DNA from: BOG-908 sp964247675
GTDB lineage: Bacteria > Pseudomonadota > Alphaproteobacteria > Acetobacterales > Acetobacteraceae
Length of the DNA: 64,000 nucleotides
Direction of reading: 5' to 3'
Assembly (NCBI GenBank): GCA_964247675.1
Contig: CAXTVW010000003.1
Coordinates: 11,607 to 75,606 of the forward strand
This document shows positions 1 to 7,960 of the stretch, in pieces. Both the position numbers and the translations under genes were made by a program. Below the pieces are notes generated by a model. It ran no database searches and had not been told where the DNA came from. It saw only the letters and a program-made list of their open reading frames with translations. Numbering within the stretch: position 1 is the stretch's first letter; each line of letters starts with the position of its first letter.

Positions 1-948
1 CAGCAGCGAGGCGACACCGGTGGAGAACACGGCGAGGCCGGTCTGCCACGCGCTGTAGCCCCGCACGTAGCCCAGGAACAGCGGCGTCAGATAGATAGTA
101 GTGAAGATGCCGATGCCGGTGACGAACGACAGCAGGCAGCCGATCGCGAAATTGCGGTTGCCGAAAGCCCGCATATCCACCACCGGATTGGCAAAGATCA
201 TGCTGCGTACGACAAAGAGCGCCAGCGCGCCGCCGGCGATGCAGGCGCACAGGCGGATCGTGGAATCGTTGAACCAGTTCCAGCGCGTGCCCTCCTCGAG
301 CACGTATTCGAGGGTGCCTAGGCCCACCGCCATCAGCGCCATGCCCCAGTAATCGGCGCCTTTCAGCAGGGAGAGATCCGGCTTGTCGATACGGACCAAT
401 GAAGGGATCGACAGGCTTATGGCCACGCCAGGGATGAGGTTGATGTAGAACAGCCAATGCCAGTTCAGCGCGTCGGTAAGCCAGCCGCCGACCACGGGGC
501 CGAGCGTGGGGGCGATGGAGGCGATGCTGCCGATCACGGCGGCCGCATAGATGCGCCGCGTGCCGGTAAAATAGTGGAACGAAGAGGTGAAGACCGTGGG
601 TATCATCGACGCCCCGAGCAGACCCTGCAGGGCGCGAAACACGATCATGCTCTGGATGTTCCAGGCCAGGCTACAGAGCAGGCTGGCGAGCGTGAACCCG
701 GCCGCCGACACGGCGAACAGCCACCGCGTGGAGAACACGCGGGTGAGCCAGCCGGATAGCGGGATGACGATGATCTCGGCAATCAGGTAGGCGGTCTGCA
801 CCCAGCTGATCTCATCCTGCGCGGCCGAAAGCCCGCCGCCGATGTTCTGCAGCGACGAGGCGACGATCTGGATGTCCAGCAGCGCCATGAACATGCCCGC
901 GCACATCACGCAGAACGGCAGGATGCTGGCCGGGGCCGGCCCGCTCAT
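1..948 (-). CDS. MFS drug efflux pump, DHA2 (EmrB/QacA) family, partial
   Basis: Reading from the ATG gives 316 codons open to the window edge, so the C-terminal part lies outside. The N-terminus has hydrophobic segments typical of the 14-TM DHA2 drug:proton antiporters, including a first helix ending in ALLDIQIV and a second block with SWVQTAYLIAEI and PLSGWLTR, the family motif A region. A GPVVGGWL segment matches motif C of antiporters. The ATG overlaps the stop of the upstream HlyD-type gene by 4 bp (ATGA), so the two are translationally coupled. It would be the inner-membrane pump of a tripartite EmrAB-type system. Family assignment is firm; the substrate is unknown. Confidence 0.9.
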   Translation of the reverse strand, partial: MSGPAPASILPFCVMCAGMFMALLDIQIVASSLQNIGGGLSAAQDEISWVQTAYLIAEIIVIPLSGWLTRVFSTRWLFAVSAAGFTLASLLCSLAWNIQSMIVFRALQGLLGASMIPTVFTSSFHYFTGTRRIYAAAVIGSIASIAPTLGPVVGGWLTDALNWHWLFYINLIPGVAISLSIPSLVRIDKPDLSLLKGADYWGMALMAVGLGTLEYVLEEGTRWNWFNDSTIRLCACIAGGALALFVVRSMIFANPVVDMRAFGNRNFAIGCLLSFVTGIGIFTTIYLTPLFLGYVRGYSAWQTGLAVFSTGVASLL

Positions 949-2048
949 GGTGCGTCCTGCGTGTCCACGCTGACGGTGACGGACAGGCCGGGGCGCAGCC
1001 GGCCGAGCGCTGCGTCCGGCGCATCGAGCGCGATGCGCACCGGCACGCGCTGAACGATCCTGGTGAAGTTGCCGGTCGCGTTCTCCGGCGGGATCACCGC
1101 GAATATCGCGCCGGTTCCCGGTGCCAGGCTCAGCACGTGGCCGTGGAAGATCCTGCCGGGTGCGGCGTCCGCCAGCAGCGTGGCTTTCTGCCCCGGCTTC
1201 ATGGCGGCCAGCTGGTCCTCCTTGAAGTTCGCTTCCACCCAGAGGCCGGCGGAGGGGACGACGGAGAGGATGTAGGTGCCCGCGGCCACGTAACTGCCCG
1301 GACGCACGGCGCGGTTGGCTATGAAGCCGTCCACAGGCGCCCGGATCTCGGTGTAGCCGAGGTCCAGACGGGCGCGCCGCAGGTCGGCGCCGCCCTGCGC
1401 GATCGCGGCTTCCGCCTGCTGGATCTGCGAGTCGATCACGTCCAGCTGCGCCCGGGATGCCGCGAAGCCGGCCTGCGACGCGGCCATGGCCGCCTGGGCT
1501 TCGCGGTCGGCCGTCCGGGCACGGTCGGCGTCCTGGATCGAGCCGGCCCGGGTCAGGGACAGCGCCACGTAACGTGCGCCGTCCAGCGAGGTGAAGGCGG
1601 CGCGCGCGTTCCTGGCAGACAGCTCGGCTGCGGACTGGCCGATGGCGGCGAGTTGCACGACACGCTGTGCGCGCAACATGCGCAATGCGGCAGTCTGGGC
1701 GGCGACCGTCGCCTCCGCACGATCGTAGGCTGCCTGGTAATCGCGCGCATCGATGCGGGACAGCAACTGTCCGCGCGTCACATGCGCGTTGTCGGTCACC
1801 AGGATGTCAGTGACGAAACCGGCGACGTGCGGGGCAATGGCAGTGACGTCACCGCCGACATAGGCGTCATCCGTGGTTTCGACGAAACGGCCGTGCTGCC
1901 ACCAATCCCGGCCGTAACAGGCCGCGGCGAGGAGGATTCCTGCACATGAGGCGGCGACAATCAGGCGCCGTAGGCCCGCTCGCGGGCGCCAGGGGGCGGT
2001 GCCTGCCGGGGTGTCGGACAGCAGCGGGTCCGGCGGCATCGCGTTCAC
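945..2048 (-). CDS. HlyD/EmrA-family periplasmic adaptor of efflux system
   Basis: About 367 residues. One N-terminal transmembrane helix (around residues 35-55) is followed by a biotinyl-lipoyl-like half (VETTDDAYVGGDVTAIAP), a long Ala/Gln-rich coiled-coil hairpin, the second lipoyl half (LGYTEIRAPVDGFI) and a beta-barrel with VEANFKEDQL, all standard for EmrA-type membrane fusion proteins. The GTG start is chosen because it overlaps the upstream regulator stop by 4 bp (GTGA); an ATG three codons later is an alternative. The stop overlaps the pump start in the same way. The protein should bridge the pump to an outer-membrane channel, which is not encoded in view. Confidence 0.92.
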   Translation of the reverse strand: MNAMPPDPLLSDTPAGTAPWRPRAGLRRLIVAASCAGILLAAACYGRDWWQHGRFVETTDDAYVGGDVTAIAPHVAGFVTDILVTDNAHVTRGQLLSRIDARDYQAAYDRAEATVAAQTAALRMLRAQRVVQLAAIGQSAAELSARNARAAFTSLDGARYVALSLTRAGSIQDADRARTADREAQAAMAASQAGFAASRAQLDVIDSQIQQAEAAIAQGGADLRRARLDLGYTEIRAPVDGFIANRAVRPGSYVAAGTYILSVVPSAGLWVEANFKEDQLAAMKPGQKATLLADAAPGRIFHGHVLSLAPGTGAIFAVIPPENATGNFTRIVQRVPVRIALDAPDAALGRLRPGLSVTVSVDTQDAP

Positions 2049-2542
2049 GGCTGGCCTGCGCCGCTGACGGACGCGTGGCGGAGGCGCATCGTCTCGCTGG
2101 CGGCGGGGCCCGGCGCGCGCCGCACGTTGGCGGGGGTAAGCTCCTTGCCGCTGATGCGGTCCACCAGCACCGGCTCCATGCGCAAGCCCGTCTCCGCATC
2201 CACCAGCACGACGCTTTCGCCCTCGGGTGCGAGCTGGCGATTGCCGAAAGCTGCGATGGCCCACAGCACGGGGCGGAAATCCTGCCCACGGGAGGTCAGC
2301 ACGTATTCGCCGCGCGGCGGCCGCTCGCTGTACTGGCGGCGCTCCAGGAAGCCCGCCTCGACCAGCGCGTTCAGGCGGCGCGTCAGCATGTTCGGAGCGA
2401 TACCCAGGCTTTTCTGGAAGTCGTCAAATCGCGTGATGCCTTGCCCGGCGTCGCGCAGGATCAGCATGCTCCACCACTCGCCGACATGCTCCAGGCTGCG
2501 CGCGATCGGGCACGCCATGCCTTCGAAACTCTTGCGCTGCAT
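2045..2542 (-). CDS. HxlR-family winged-helix transcriptional regulator
   Basis: 165 residues from the ATG. The HxlR domain runs from about residue 10 to 110: a CPIARSLEHVG N-terminus with Cys11, a GEWWSMLILRDA helix, the recognition region NMLTRRLNALVEAGFLERR and the wing YVLTSRGQDFRPVL. Several HxlR proteins (YodB, HypR) sense quinones or oxidants through an N-terminal Cys, and Cys11 is similarly placed. It is the first gene of the efflux operon and has a palindrome just upstream, so auto-repression and induction of the pump by an electrophile is the natural model. A longer open frame exists upstream but it would run over the palindrome and lacks homology. Confidence 0.92.
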   Translation of the reverse strand: MQRKSFEGMACPIARSLEHVGEWWSMLILRDAGQGITRFDDFQKSLGIAPNMLTRRLNALVEAGFLERRQYSERPPRGEYVLTSRGQDFRPVLWAIAAFGNRQLAPEGESVVLVDAETGLRMEPVLVDRISGKELTPANVRRAPGPAASETMRLRHASVSGAGQP

Positions 2543-2563
2543 TGTCGGACAGCCTTCCGTATG

Positions 2564-2580
2564 ACTATCATGATGATAGT
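2564..2580. promoter_or_regulatory. Probable HxlR operator palindrome
   Basis: ACTATCA-TGA-TGATAGT, a perfect 7-bp inverted repeat with a 3-bp spacer, lies 22 bp upstream of the HxlR ATG. Known HxlR-family sites in Bacillus (YodB/CatR type) are also built on a TACTAT...ATAGTA dyad, so the match is in both sequence and position. Repressor binding here would control the three-gene efflux operon. Confidence 0.7.
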
Positions 2581-2789
2581 TAGGTCGGTAGCGAAATGCA
2601 AGTCTCTTTCGGTGGTGCAGCAACGAAAAGCTGTTGTAGGCGTCGGCCTCGGAATTTAGGGCATTGGTGGCGGTTGCTCGGGGGCGTTCTCGCTCCGGCC
2701 GGGCGGGTTCACCGGACATCCTGCGGCAGGGTGCCGATTGCAGACATCCTCTCGCTCATCGAACGCAGGTTTTGGTCGTCCGGCTTCGA

Positions 2790-2819
2790 GCGCCCCGCGA
2801 CGGCTGCGCCGCGGGGCGC
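2790..2819 (-). terminator. Strong GC stem-loop after the DUF4142 gene
   Basis: GCGCCCCGCG pairs with CGCGGGGCGC across a 10-nt loop, starting 9 bases beyond the stop of the secreted DUF4142 gene on the minus strand. There is no U-tract after the stem, so it may act as a weak intrinsic terminator or a 3-prime-end stabilising hairpin. Confidence 0.5.
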
Positions 2820-2827
2820 TGGGCGGC

Positions 2828-3349
2828 CTACTGGCCGGCCTGCTGCAAGGACTCGCCGATCTTGGCGTGCTTGGTGTCGCCCGCTTTCAGCTTCTCGACG
2901 AACGCCTTCACGGAAACGTTGTCGGTGCTTGCGATCTCCTTCTGCTCGGTGGCGACGTCGTTGCCGTTATCCTTTGCCTCGTCGTTCACGAAGGCGGTAT
3001 CGAAAGCTTTGCCGTCCAGCGACTTGAGGTGGTTATAGGATTGCTGCTTGGCGTCGGTCATCGTGGTCGGCAGATCGACGCCGTTCTGCTTGGCGAGCTG
3101 GCCCAGCTCCGGGTTCAGAGTGTCGTGATCGCTGATCATCGTGTGGGCGTAGCTCTTGACGTCGCTGCGCGTGCCTTTCGTCAAAGCGAGCTTGGCCACG
3201 GCGAGCTCGTAGGTGGCGCCCTGCGCGGTACTGACCAGGAACGCGTGATCGGTGGACGACAACGATGCCGCCTGTGCGGCAGGAGAGACGAGGCCGATGC
3301 TGCAGCAGAGCGCGGCACCAGCGCCCAGGACCTTAAGACAGAACTTCAT
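2828..3349 (-). CDS. Secreted DUF4142 (ferritin-like fold) protein
   Basis: 173 residues. A clear signal peptide (MKFCLKVLGAGAALCCSIG... ending PAAQA) is followed by a four-helix domain with the family hallmarks: an N-terminal FLVSTAQGATYELAVAKLAL helix, SYAHTMISDHDTLN and a C-terminal helix ending in KIGESLQQ. DUF4142 proteins are exported, ferritin-like and often stress-inducible in Proteobacteria; their biochemical role is not established. The ATG is chosen over an upstream in-frame start because the signal peptide begins exactly there. It stands alone, with a hairpin behind it. Confidence 0.88.
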   Translation of the reverse strand: MKFCLKVLGAGAALCCSIGLVSPAAQAASLSSTDHAFLVSTAQGATYELAVAKLALTKGTRSDVKSYAHTMISDHDTLNPELGQLAKQNGVDLPTTMTDAKQQSYNHLKSLDGKAFDTAFVNDEAKDNGNDVATEQKEIASTDNVSVKAFVEKLKAGDTKHAKIGESLQQAGQ

Positions 3350-3467
3350 GATAAAATCTCTCACATTGGGAATACGCCGCGTGGGACGCTGACGATACGG
3401 CAAGCAACCCGGCTGGCCCCACGCGGTTGCCGGTCAGGGCAAGTCGTGATCCTCGCGGCAGGGTTGC

Positions 3468-4514
3468 CTAGTTCGACGGCGGATAGCGGCGGAGCAGGCT
3501 TTGCTGGCGTAGCCACGCGCGCGACAAAGCAGCGACTCCTGCAGGCCGGTGACCCGCACGGCGCATCGCGTGGCCCAGCTTGAACAACTCGCCCTGTTTG
3601 GCGAACACGCCGCGGAACGCCGCATCTATCGTGAGTGCCGGATCCCAGAACTGTATCGCCTCGGATCCCGCGCCGTTGATTTCGATGATGCTGAACGCGC
3701 CGGCAAGCAGCGCGCCGAGCGTTTCGAACCGCACATCGAAACGGCCGTAGTGGAAATCAGGCATCGAACGCGCGATGGCATCTATCCGTTCGGCGAGCAC
3801 AAGAGAGATACGGGAGGATGCATCCTCGTAGCGCGCACCGATACGCAGAGAAGCGATCGTCGTCAGGAACACCTGCTCATGGTCGGCCGGAACGCGCTGA
3901 AACGCGATTTTGCCGAGGGCAGCAGCATATTTCGCGGCGTGCTGGCGATATCTCGGGTCCGCGCCGACCAGGGCGGCGATGCTGCGCCGTCCGTCACCGG
4001 TAACGCAGGGCGCGTGACGCAGCGTCATGGCCAGGAGCGCACCTTTGCTGGCGCCTGGCTGACGGACATACAGCAGGCCCGCTTCGTTCGGCGCCACGAT
4101 CAAACGCTGCAGGATGAACGCGCCGCCGGCGGGGATTGCGGCAGCGTAGGCGTCGAGCGCGTCATCGCTGTCGACACGGCGCACGCCGTAGCCGCACCAG
4201 CCGATGTCCGGTTTGGCGATGAGCGGATAACGCAGGCCGGCTGCCACGCGGGCGGCGCCGGCGTCCTGCCCAAATGCGATGCGGCACCAGGGGGCTATCC
4301 AGGGTGCGAAGTCCTCGCCGACCTGCGCGAGACAAGCGGATTTCGATTCGCCCGCCAGGCCGCCGGTTTCGATGCGCGGGTTCAGGCAGGACGGCAGCGT
4401 CAGGCTGCGGTACCGCGCGCCAAGATAGAACCAGTGCAAGACCAGCGGTATGCACAGCAGCGATTTGGGAAGCTGTTCGATGCGCAGGCCGCGCGGTGAA
4501 GTGACCTGCGCCAC
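3468..4514 (-). CDS. ATP-grasp ligase of unknown substrate
   Basis: About 348 residues with an ATP-grasp fold in the C-terminal two thirds: YPLIAKPDIGWCGYGVRRV (nucleotide-binding strand and glycine turn), AFILQRLI, GRFDVRFE and the metal-binding end IIEINGAGSEA. Members ligate a carboxylate to an amine or similar nucleophile using ATP. The N-terminus (LPKSLLCIPLVLHWFYLGAR) is hydrophobic. The start is uncertain: the GTG given leaves about 50 bp to the divergent methyltransferase, while a TTG 22 codons upstream would overlap it. With the methyltransferase and the di-iron enzyme it forms a three-gene group suggestive of a small-molecule pathway. Substrate unknown. Confidence 0.8.
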   Translation of the reverse strand: MAQVTSPRGLRIEQLPKSLLCIPLVLHWFYLGARYRSLTLPSCLNPRIETGGLAGESKSACLAQVGEDFAPWIAPWCRIAFGQDAGAARVAAGLRYPLIAKPDIGWCGYGVRRVDSDDALDAYAAAIPAGGAFILQRLIVAPNEAGLLYVRQPGASKGALLAMTLRHAPCVTGDGRRSIAALVGADPRYRQHAAKYAAALGKIAFQRVPADHEQVFLTTIASLRIGARYEDASSRISLVLAERIDAIARSMPDFHYGRFDVRFETLGALLAGAFSIIEINGAGSEAIQFWDPALTIDAAFRGVFAKQGELFKLGHAMRRAGHRPAGVAALSRAWLRQQSLLRRYPPSN

Positions 4515-4564
4515 GTGTGTGAAATCGGCAACCCCCCTGCCCGGCAGCCGTTGCGCATTGACAT

Positions 4565-5533
4565 ATGGATCAGCAACCAACGCCGTTCTCCTTGCGGGCT
4601 GCTTCCTTGCTGGCGCTGTCTCAAGCGTTGCTTATGCGGGACTACAGCTTCGTCACCGTAACGCCGGCCACGCACGGATCGGTCAATGCCAGGGCAGAAA
4701 ACTTCTGGGCACGCGACATGCGCGATGTGTTCGGCTGGAGCCGGCCGTTCAAGCCGGGCGTGCTCGATCCCGGCCTGTTGCAGGCGGCACGCGAAGCAGG
4801 CGCCATCGACGAGTTGGCGGAAGCGGAAGACGCCTTTTCGCGCTGCAATCTGCGCGCCGCCACGCTGGAAGGGCAGGTCTTGCTGCATTCGGCGTTTCCG
4901 ACAGACGCGCCGGACGCCGTGTTCTTCGGGCCGGACACCTATCGTTTTGCCGATGCGGTGTGCCGCGCGCTGGCAGGACACGCGGGTCCGATACGCCGGG
5001 CCGTGGACATCTGCTGCGGATCGGGTGCGGCGGGCATACTCGTCGCGCGTGCCTGCCCGCAGGCCAGCGTGGTGCTGGCCGACGTAAACGCGGCGGCGCT
5101 TGCGCTGGCCGGCGTGAATGCCAGGGCAGCGGGCGTGAACAACACATCATGTACCCGGAGCGATCTGTTTCAGACGGTTCCCGGAACGTTTGATTTCATC
5201 GTGGCCAATCCGCCGTATTTGATCGATCAATTTTCCCGCATCTACCGCCATGGCGGCGGCCGGCATGGCGAGGGACTGTCTGTGCGGATCGTGCGGGACG
5301 CGCTTCCGCGCCTGGCGTCAGGCGGGCAACTGGTCTTGTACACGGGCAGCGCCATTTCCGGCGGCCGGGATTTCCTGCGCGAGGAGGTTGCTTGCATGCT
5401 GGACGAAACAGGATGGCGCTGGACCTACCGGGAGGTTGATCCGGATGTGTTTGGCGAGGAAGTGGGCCAGGGCGCCTATTGCGATGCGGAGCGTATTGCC
5501 GCGATCGTGCTGACGGCGGAGCGGCCGGCATGA
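4565..5533 (+). CDS. SAM-dependent methyltransferase (HemK/PrmC-like, NPPY motif)
   Basis: 322 residues. Motif I is VDICCGSGAAGIL at about residues 150-162, followed by the acidic-loop strand SVVLADVN and the catalytic FIVANPPYLID near residue 215. The NPPY signature marks methyltransfer to a planar nitrogen (Gln, Asn, adenine) in HemK and N6-adenine enzymes, but this N-terminal domain (about 140 residues) does not look like that of PrmC/PrmB. The stop overlaps the ATG of the di-iron enzyme by 4 bp, so the two are coupled. No clear ribosome site precedes the ATG. A role modifying the product of the adjacent ligase is an inference. Confidence 0.82.
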   Translation: MDQQPTPFSLRAASLLALSQALLMRDYSFVTVTPATHGSVNARAENFWARDMRDVFGWSRPFKPGVLDPGLLQAAREAGAIDELAEAEDAFSRCNLRAATLEGQVLLHSAFPTDAPDAVFFGPDTYRFADAVCRALAGHAGPIRRAVDICCGSGAAGILVARACPQASVVLADVNAAALALAGVNARAAGVNNTSCTRSDLFQTVPGTFDFIVANPPYLIDQFSRIYRHGGGRHGEGLSVRIVRDALPRLASGGQLVLYTGSAISGGRDFLREEVACMLDETGWRWTYREVDPDVFGEEVGQGAYCDAERIAAIVLTAERPA

Positions 5534-6402
5534 ACATGGTGGCACACTCGCCCAGCGAGGCGGCGCACCGGCTGCAGTGCCGCCTCGCCGTGCTGAACGG
5601 CAAGCGCCTGACGCCCACTCTACCGGATGCGGACAGCGCGGATGACCTGACATCCATCCTGGCGGAAGAGGCGGCGTTCCTCGAATCATCACGCGGCCGG
5701 GTAAGTGCCGCCGCGTGTGCGGCGCCTACGGATGCCAGGCGTTTCCTGGAATGGTTCGAAGAGCTGTCGCTGAGCGGACCGGGCCAGAACGACAGCCTGT
5801 TTGCCTGGTTGGCGACCGAATGTTCGCTGGCCGAGATGCGCTGGTTCCTGGCACAGGAGGTTGCAGGCGAGGCCGGCTTCGATGACCTGATCGCCCTGAC
5901 GCTTGTCGGCATGCCGGTTCGCCCGAAGCTGGCGCTGGCGGCGAATTTCTGGGACGAGATGGGTCGCGGCGGCGCGCGCGGCATGCACGGCCCCATGCTG
6001 GGAGCGCTGGCGACGTACCTGGATCTGCACCTGCCTGTGGAAGCCATGGTGTGGCAGTCGCTTGCCTTGGCCAATACCATGGCGGGATTGGCGTCCGCCA
6101 GGCGATACGCTTTCCAGTCCATAGGCGCGCTCGGCGCGATCGAGCTGACGGCGCCAGGGCGGGCCGCGCAGGTGGAAGCAGGCCTGCGCCGGCTGGGCGT
6201 GCCTGGGAAATTCCGGCATTATTTCGCACTGCATGCGGTGCTCGATGTGAAGCATTCGGCGGCGTGGAATGCCGAAGTGATCATGCCGCTGGTCGAGGAG
6301 GATCCGCGGCGCGCCACAGCCATCGCGGAAGGTGCGCTGATGCGGCTCGAATGCGGGGCGGCCTGTTTTTCGCGCTACAGGATGGACCTCGACGTAGATT
6401 GA
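5530..6402 (+). CDS. Haem-oxygenase-like di-iron oxidase (iron-containing redox enzyme family)
   Basis: 290 residues, all-helical. Candidate metal ligands are visible: E110 in FLAQE, NFWDEMGRG with E143, H153, E205 and the spaced triad H235-x3-D239-x2-H242. The last pattern matches the third-helix ligands of the HDO superfamily (UndA, SznF, chlamydial CADD), which use a labile Fe2 or Mn-Fe centre for decarboxylation, N-oxygenation or fragmentation of amines and acids. The start overlaps the methyltransferase stop. HDO enzymes are frequent tailoring enzymes in natural-product clusters, which supports reading this three-gene group as biosynthetic. Confidence 0.82.
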   Translation: MNMVAHSPSEAAHRLQCRLAVLNGKRLTPTLPDADSADDLTSILAEEAAFLESSRGRVSAAACAAPTDARRFLEWFEELSLSGPGQNDSLFAWLATECSLAEMRWFLAQEVAGEAGFDDLIALTLVGMPVRPKLALAANFWDEMGRGGARGMHGPMLGALATYLDLHLPVEAMVWQSLALANTMAGLASARRYAFQSIGALGAIELTAPGRAAQVEAGLRRLGVPGKFRHYFALHAVLDVKHSAAWNAEVIMPLVEEDPRRATAIAEGALMRLECGAACFSRYRMDLDVD

Positions 6403-6492
6403 AACTGAGCCGTCCACTTCGTGGGGAGCCTGGTCTGCGAAGCTTCCGCGTTGTGCCGGGGCCGATGGCTGATGGGCGCATGCCCCGCCCGC

Positions 6493-7587
6493 TCAGCTCG
6501 CGAAGACAAGCACCCGGTGCCAGGCCGCGCTGAGGTAGCCCTTGTAGTTCCAGGTGTCGTCCGGCAGCGCAGGCTGCGTCTGCCCGGCCGAATCCCACGC
6601 CCGCACAACCAGCTCGTGCTCGCCGCGCGGCAGGTCCACATTGGCGCTCCAGAACGTCCAGCTCCACGGGCATGCCGCATCGTGATCCAGCTCCGCCTGT
6701 GTCCAGCTGCGCCCGCCGTTTGTCGAGACATCCACGCGGGTGACGGCACGCGCGGTCGCGATCGCGTAGCCGCGCAGCGTGATGCGCCCGGCCTTCAGCT
6801 CGGCCCGGGGCGGCGGCTCGCAGATCGCCGCGTTCAGCGGCATGTCGTTGATGGTGATCCCCTGCGCCCAATCGACGGTCTCCTCGGTCGCGTCGGGCGG
6901 CACCAGCTTGTACTCGCGCTGCTGCATGTGGTTGTCCGATGGCTGGTCCTGAACCACGATGGCGGCCAGCCATTTCGGGCTGCGCACGCCGGCGAAGCCG
7001 GGCACGACGACGCGCAGCGGAAAACCATGTTCGGGGGCGAGCGGCGCACCGTTCATCGCCCAGGCCAGAAGCACTTCCGGCGACATCGCCTTGCGCATCG
7101 GGATCGACGCGCCGTAGCGGAACCGGCCTTCCTCGGGCATCTCGATGTCGTCGCAGGCTTCGCAGGCAACGTGGAGTTCCCCATTCGTCTCGGCGCCTGC
7201 CGCGCGCAGCACGTCTGCCAGCGCCACGCCCGTCCAGACGGCGTTGCCGATAGCACCGGGCGCCCAGGGGTCGCCGGAGGTGGGCCGCACGACCTGCATG
7301 TCCGCGCGGCGGTTGCCGGCGCATTGCATCACCGCCGTCACCGAACGTTCCGGAAAACGCTGGCGCAGCTCAGGCACCGTCAGGTCCATCGGATTCGCGA
7401 CGCGGCCGCTCACGCGCAGCCGGTGCGCGCCTTCCTGCAGCGCCGGGATGTTGCCATGGCTGCGCACGTAGAAATCGGCTTGCGGCGTGATCATCGCCGC
7501 GCGCAGACGGCCCAGCGGCGGCTCCGCGTTGTAAGGGTGCGCGCTGTGCACGATCAGGTCTGGCTTTGAGGCGAACGGATTATGCAA
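6493..7587 (-). CDS. Molybdopterin-dependent sulfite oxidase-family protein, no signal peptide
   Basis: 364 residues with the sulfite oxidase Mo-cofactor domain (about 30-240) and the C-terminal dimerisation domain (about 255-360). The molybdenum ligand Cys89 sits in VMQCAGNRR, and R42-x-H44 (FYVRSHGN) matches conserved active-site residues. Unlike the upstream sorA-like gene it lacks any Tat or Sec leader, so it should stay in the cytoplasm. The TTG start is preceded by GAAGGAA at good spacing. It lies 33 bp after the cytochrome gene, in the same operon. It could detoxify cytoplasmic sulfite or act on another sulfur or nitrogen oxyanion. Confidence 0.88.
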   Translation of the reverse strand: MHNPFASKPDLIVHSAHPYNAEPPLGRLRAAMITPQADFYVRSHGNIPALQEGAHRLRVSGRVANPMDLTVPELRQRFPERSVTAVMQCAGNRRADMQVVRPTSGDPWAPGAIGNAVWTGVALADVLRAAGAETNGELHVACEACDDIEMPEEGRFRYGASIPMRKAMSPEVLLAWAMNGAPLAPEHGFPLRVVVPGFAGVRSPKWLAAIVVQDQPSDNHMQQREYKLVPPDATEETVDWAQGITINDMPLNAAICEPPPRAELKAGRITLRGYAIATARAVTRVDVSTNGGRSWTQAELDHDAACPWSWTFWSANVDLPRGEHELVVRAWDSAGQTQPALPDDTWNYKGYLSAAWHRVLVFAS

Positions 7588-7620
7588 GGCGGTTCCTTCG
7601 GGCGCTGGCGGATGTGCCCG

Positions 7621-7947
7621 TTACGGCGCGCCCTTGATGGCAACCAAATAGGCGATCACCGCGTCGGCATCGGCGGCCGAGACCGGCGCCTTGTAGACAG
7701 CGATCATCTTGTGGACTTCGTTGCTCCACACCGCCTTCGTCAAGGAAGGCTGGTTCAGCACCATGCCCGCGGAATGGCAGGCCACGCAGTTGTTGTTTAT
7801 CGCGTCGGCCTTGTCGCCCCCGGGGAACACCCGGTCGCCGGTCGGCAATTCCACCTTCACCGATTTGAAAACCATCGGCGCCTCAGCAAGCGCCACAGAC
7901 AGACACGCGCCTGTCAGCAGGCAAGCTAGTGTAATCGTCCTCAGCAT
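7621..7947 (-). CDS. sorB: Sulfite dehydrogenase cytochrome c subunit (SorB-like)
   Basis: 108 residues: a signal peptide ending ALAEA, then a single c-type haem site CVACH (Cys54, Cys57, His58) and a short C-terminal helix typical of monohaem cytochromes. It sits 13 bp after the stop of the SorA-like gene and before the second molybdenum oxidase. In Starkeya-type SorAB the small cytochrome accepts electrons from SorA in the periplasm and passes them to the respiratory chain. The gene name is by synteny and haem type, not by detailed sequence comparison. Confidence 0.85.
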   Translation of the reverse strand: MLRTITLACLLTGACLSVALAEAPMVFKSVKVELPTGDRVFPGGDKADAINNNCVACHSAGMVLNQPSLTKAVWSNEVHKMIAVYKAPVSAADADAVIAYLVAIKGAP

Positions 7948-7960
7948 GGTCCGGTGCTCC

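Noticed and set aside
1137..1949. Long plus-strand open frames opposite the efflux genes
   Set aside because: Arg/Gly/His-rich shadow frames of a high-GC gene on the other strand.
945..2264. Longer N-terminus for the HlyD-type protein
   Set aside because: It would overlap most of the HxlR gene; the GTG at 2048 makes a 4-bp overlap typical of this operon.
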